A stretch of 64,000 nucleotides of DNA, taken from positions 7,674,099 to 7,738,098 of the forward strand of contig JAGGNK010006448.1 of assembly GCA_017590115.1 (NCBI GenBank), in the 5' to 3' direction. The stretch's first letter is position 1. The number at the start of each line of letters is the position of its first letter. This document shows, piece after piece, positions 62,601 to 64,000 of this stretch. This DNA is from Montifringilla adamsi. Its lineage: Eukaryota > Chordata > Aves > Passeriformes > Passeridae. Under the pieces are notes generated by a model. That model saw only the letters and a list, made by a program, of their open reading frames with translations. It ran no database searches and was not told the origin of the DNA. Made by a program: the position numbers and the translations under genes.

Positions 62601-64000
62601 CTGAATCTAAGAGGTTTGCAAGCCATATTTAAATACCTTTATTTGTACGTTAATTGCTTGGGCTTTGAATACTCTTAAATTTAGTCATTAATATTCAAAT
62701 ATTAATATTTGAATAATTAATATCAATTCATTAATATGATCATCAGACATGTCATAATTTTATATATACATATATAATAGGCAGATATAAAATTTTAAGG
62801 TGGAAATGTACATTGGTGTACCTCAAAAAATAAAGTATTCTAGGATTTTGGGGATCTCTCTGTCCTTTCCTGTTAGAATGCTATAAAACTGAAAAAGACT
62901 CTTGATCTTTAATTTTAACAGGAAAGACCTTTGGATCTTCAAGAAAGTACTGCAGAAGGAAGAAGAGTCCTGGACAGCTAACAAGAAGCATAGAGTTATT
63001 AAACTTAGGACAATTAAATAGGATTCTCAATGCATGGTTATGACTTACTGAGTAAGTTCCAGTTAAAAAGCTTAGTATTTCATTGTATATAATGTCATTC
63101 TGTAATTAAAGGCCATTTAATACAGATTTTCTTGTAAATAAATCAGATCCTTAAAATACTTAAATAGTCAATTTTGTAGTTATGTTTAACTGAAAACTGA
63201 GAAAAAAAAATTTTGCTCCTTTCAGTACCAACTGAAATGTTCATTTGTCTTTTTCTTGTTATCACATTACAAAATACTGATAGCCAGAATACTGCAATGG
63301 CCAAACAACAATGGTGAATATAGAAAAGATAGATCAGTAGTGTCCAGAACAAATCTGCTCCAAAATATATGAATTTTTGTGAATTTGGTGATTTTATATT
63401 TCCTCTGGTCTCACAACTGACCAACCAACCACCCACAAAAAAACTTCTAAAAGTAATTGATTTTTGTTACATAGCAGCTCCTTTGCTTTTTGGTTTACAG
63501 ATAAGTTTTCCTTTCAGTCACAACAGTGAGCTTTTTCTGTTCATTGACAAATTTGAACCTTCATCTTTTGTTTAATTATTATTTTCATTACATTTTCCTC
63601 TATTAAATTGAAAGCTTAGGATAAGGGATCACTCATATCTACATCTGAAAATCAAAATTATGTTATGGACAATTTGCTAACTGCCTGATTTCATTAACAT
63701 TACTGCTTTTGCCCCTTAGACAAACATATTGGGAACAGTGTGAAACTCAGTATTAGTAATGAAAAGTTTTGATGTAGAGTGGATTTTAACTTGTTTATTT
63801 TGGAGGTGTGAGAAATTATTTTCTGACAGAAAATTCAATTTGATGGTTCAGGACTTTAGCATGTATTGGCAATTTTTGCAGTGGTAGTAAAACTGAAAGG
63901 TGAAAATTAAAATTTAAATGACACAGCAAAAATAAAAGGTAACGTATTTTATTCATACTAAATAGAGAAACACTGGCACTCTTTTGACAAGCTATAGTTC
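59665..64000. other. AT-rich noncoding stretch to window end
   Basis: No gene or recognised transposon was seen. A GC-richer patch at about 60500-60920 includes the inverted repeat GCCGGCAATCCCACCGGC and a GTGCCCTCAGGTAGTGTG string; it may be an unrecognised old LTR or single-copy DNA. The block 61420-61600 is repeat-free. An AT palindrome lies at 62692-62715. Confidence 0.5.
62692..62715. repeat. 24-bp perfect AT palindrome
   Basis: TATTCAAATATTAATATTTGAATA is a perfect inverted repeat without a spacer. It is flanked by ATTAAT on both sides, offset by one base, so a longer stem with one bulge is possible. Confidence 0.9.

Overview
This window looks like an AT-rich, gene-poor stretch of a bird nuclear genome, most likely a songbird. 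The main evidence is repeat content. There are eight recognisable pieces of CR1, the dominant avian LINE, and at least six solitary LTR-like relics whose 3' halves resemble LTR families I know from avian genomes. The songbird assignment rests on recalled similarity of the 15.7 kb element to songbird repeats, so it is an inference.

I found no protein-coding gene, exon chain, tRNA, rRNA, known ncRNA, CRISPR array or bacterial-type operon. The longest open frames (about 90-134 codons) lie inside LTRs, inside CR1 or GC-rich repeat islands, or run through poly-T tracts. None has a recognisable domain. The window is best read as intergenic, or as part of a very long intron.

Layout. 1-245: truncated CR1 (minus strand) running off the left edge. 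5.8-6.1 kb: a near-perfect 131-bp tandem duplication. 9.67 and 12.9 kb: two CR1 micro-fragments. 13.9-14.2 kb: an old LTR. 15.7-17.1 kb: three different LTR-like elements stacked head to tail, the first bounded by a 12-bp direct repeat. 17.1-25 kb: AT-rich DNA with simple repeats and a TAATTA-rich palindromic cluster. 25.0-25.3 kb: another LTR, followed at 26.0-26.3 kb by an unexplained GC-rich island. 34.6-35.35 kb: the best preserved CR1 (plus strand, intact 3' tip). 37.4 and 38.8 kb: perfect hairpins. 39.4-39.8 kb: a moderately GC-rich single-copy-looking block. 40.4-40.6 kb: a possible LTR leader with TATA-like and splice-donor-like motifs. 43.3 kb: CR1 reverse-transcriptase fragment (minus). 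48.6-49.3 kb: two CR1 copies of different age in the same orientation. 52.15-53.3 kb: an internal CR1 fragment (plus) abutting an LTR. 59.6 kb: a CR1 3' tip. Low-complexity G/T tracts recur throughout.

No genes act together here. The content is a record of retrotransposon insertion (CR1 by target-primed reverse transcription; endogenous retroviruses reduced to solo LTRs), with a few single-copy blocks that could be regulatory. I did not find an undescribed biological system.
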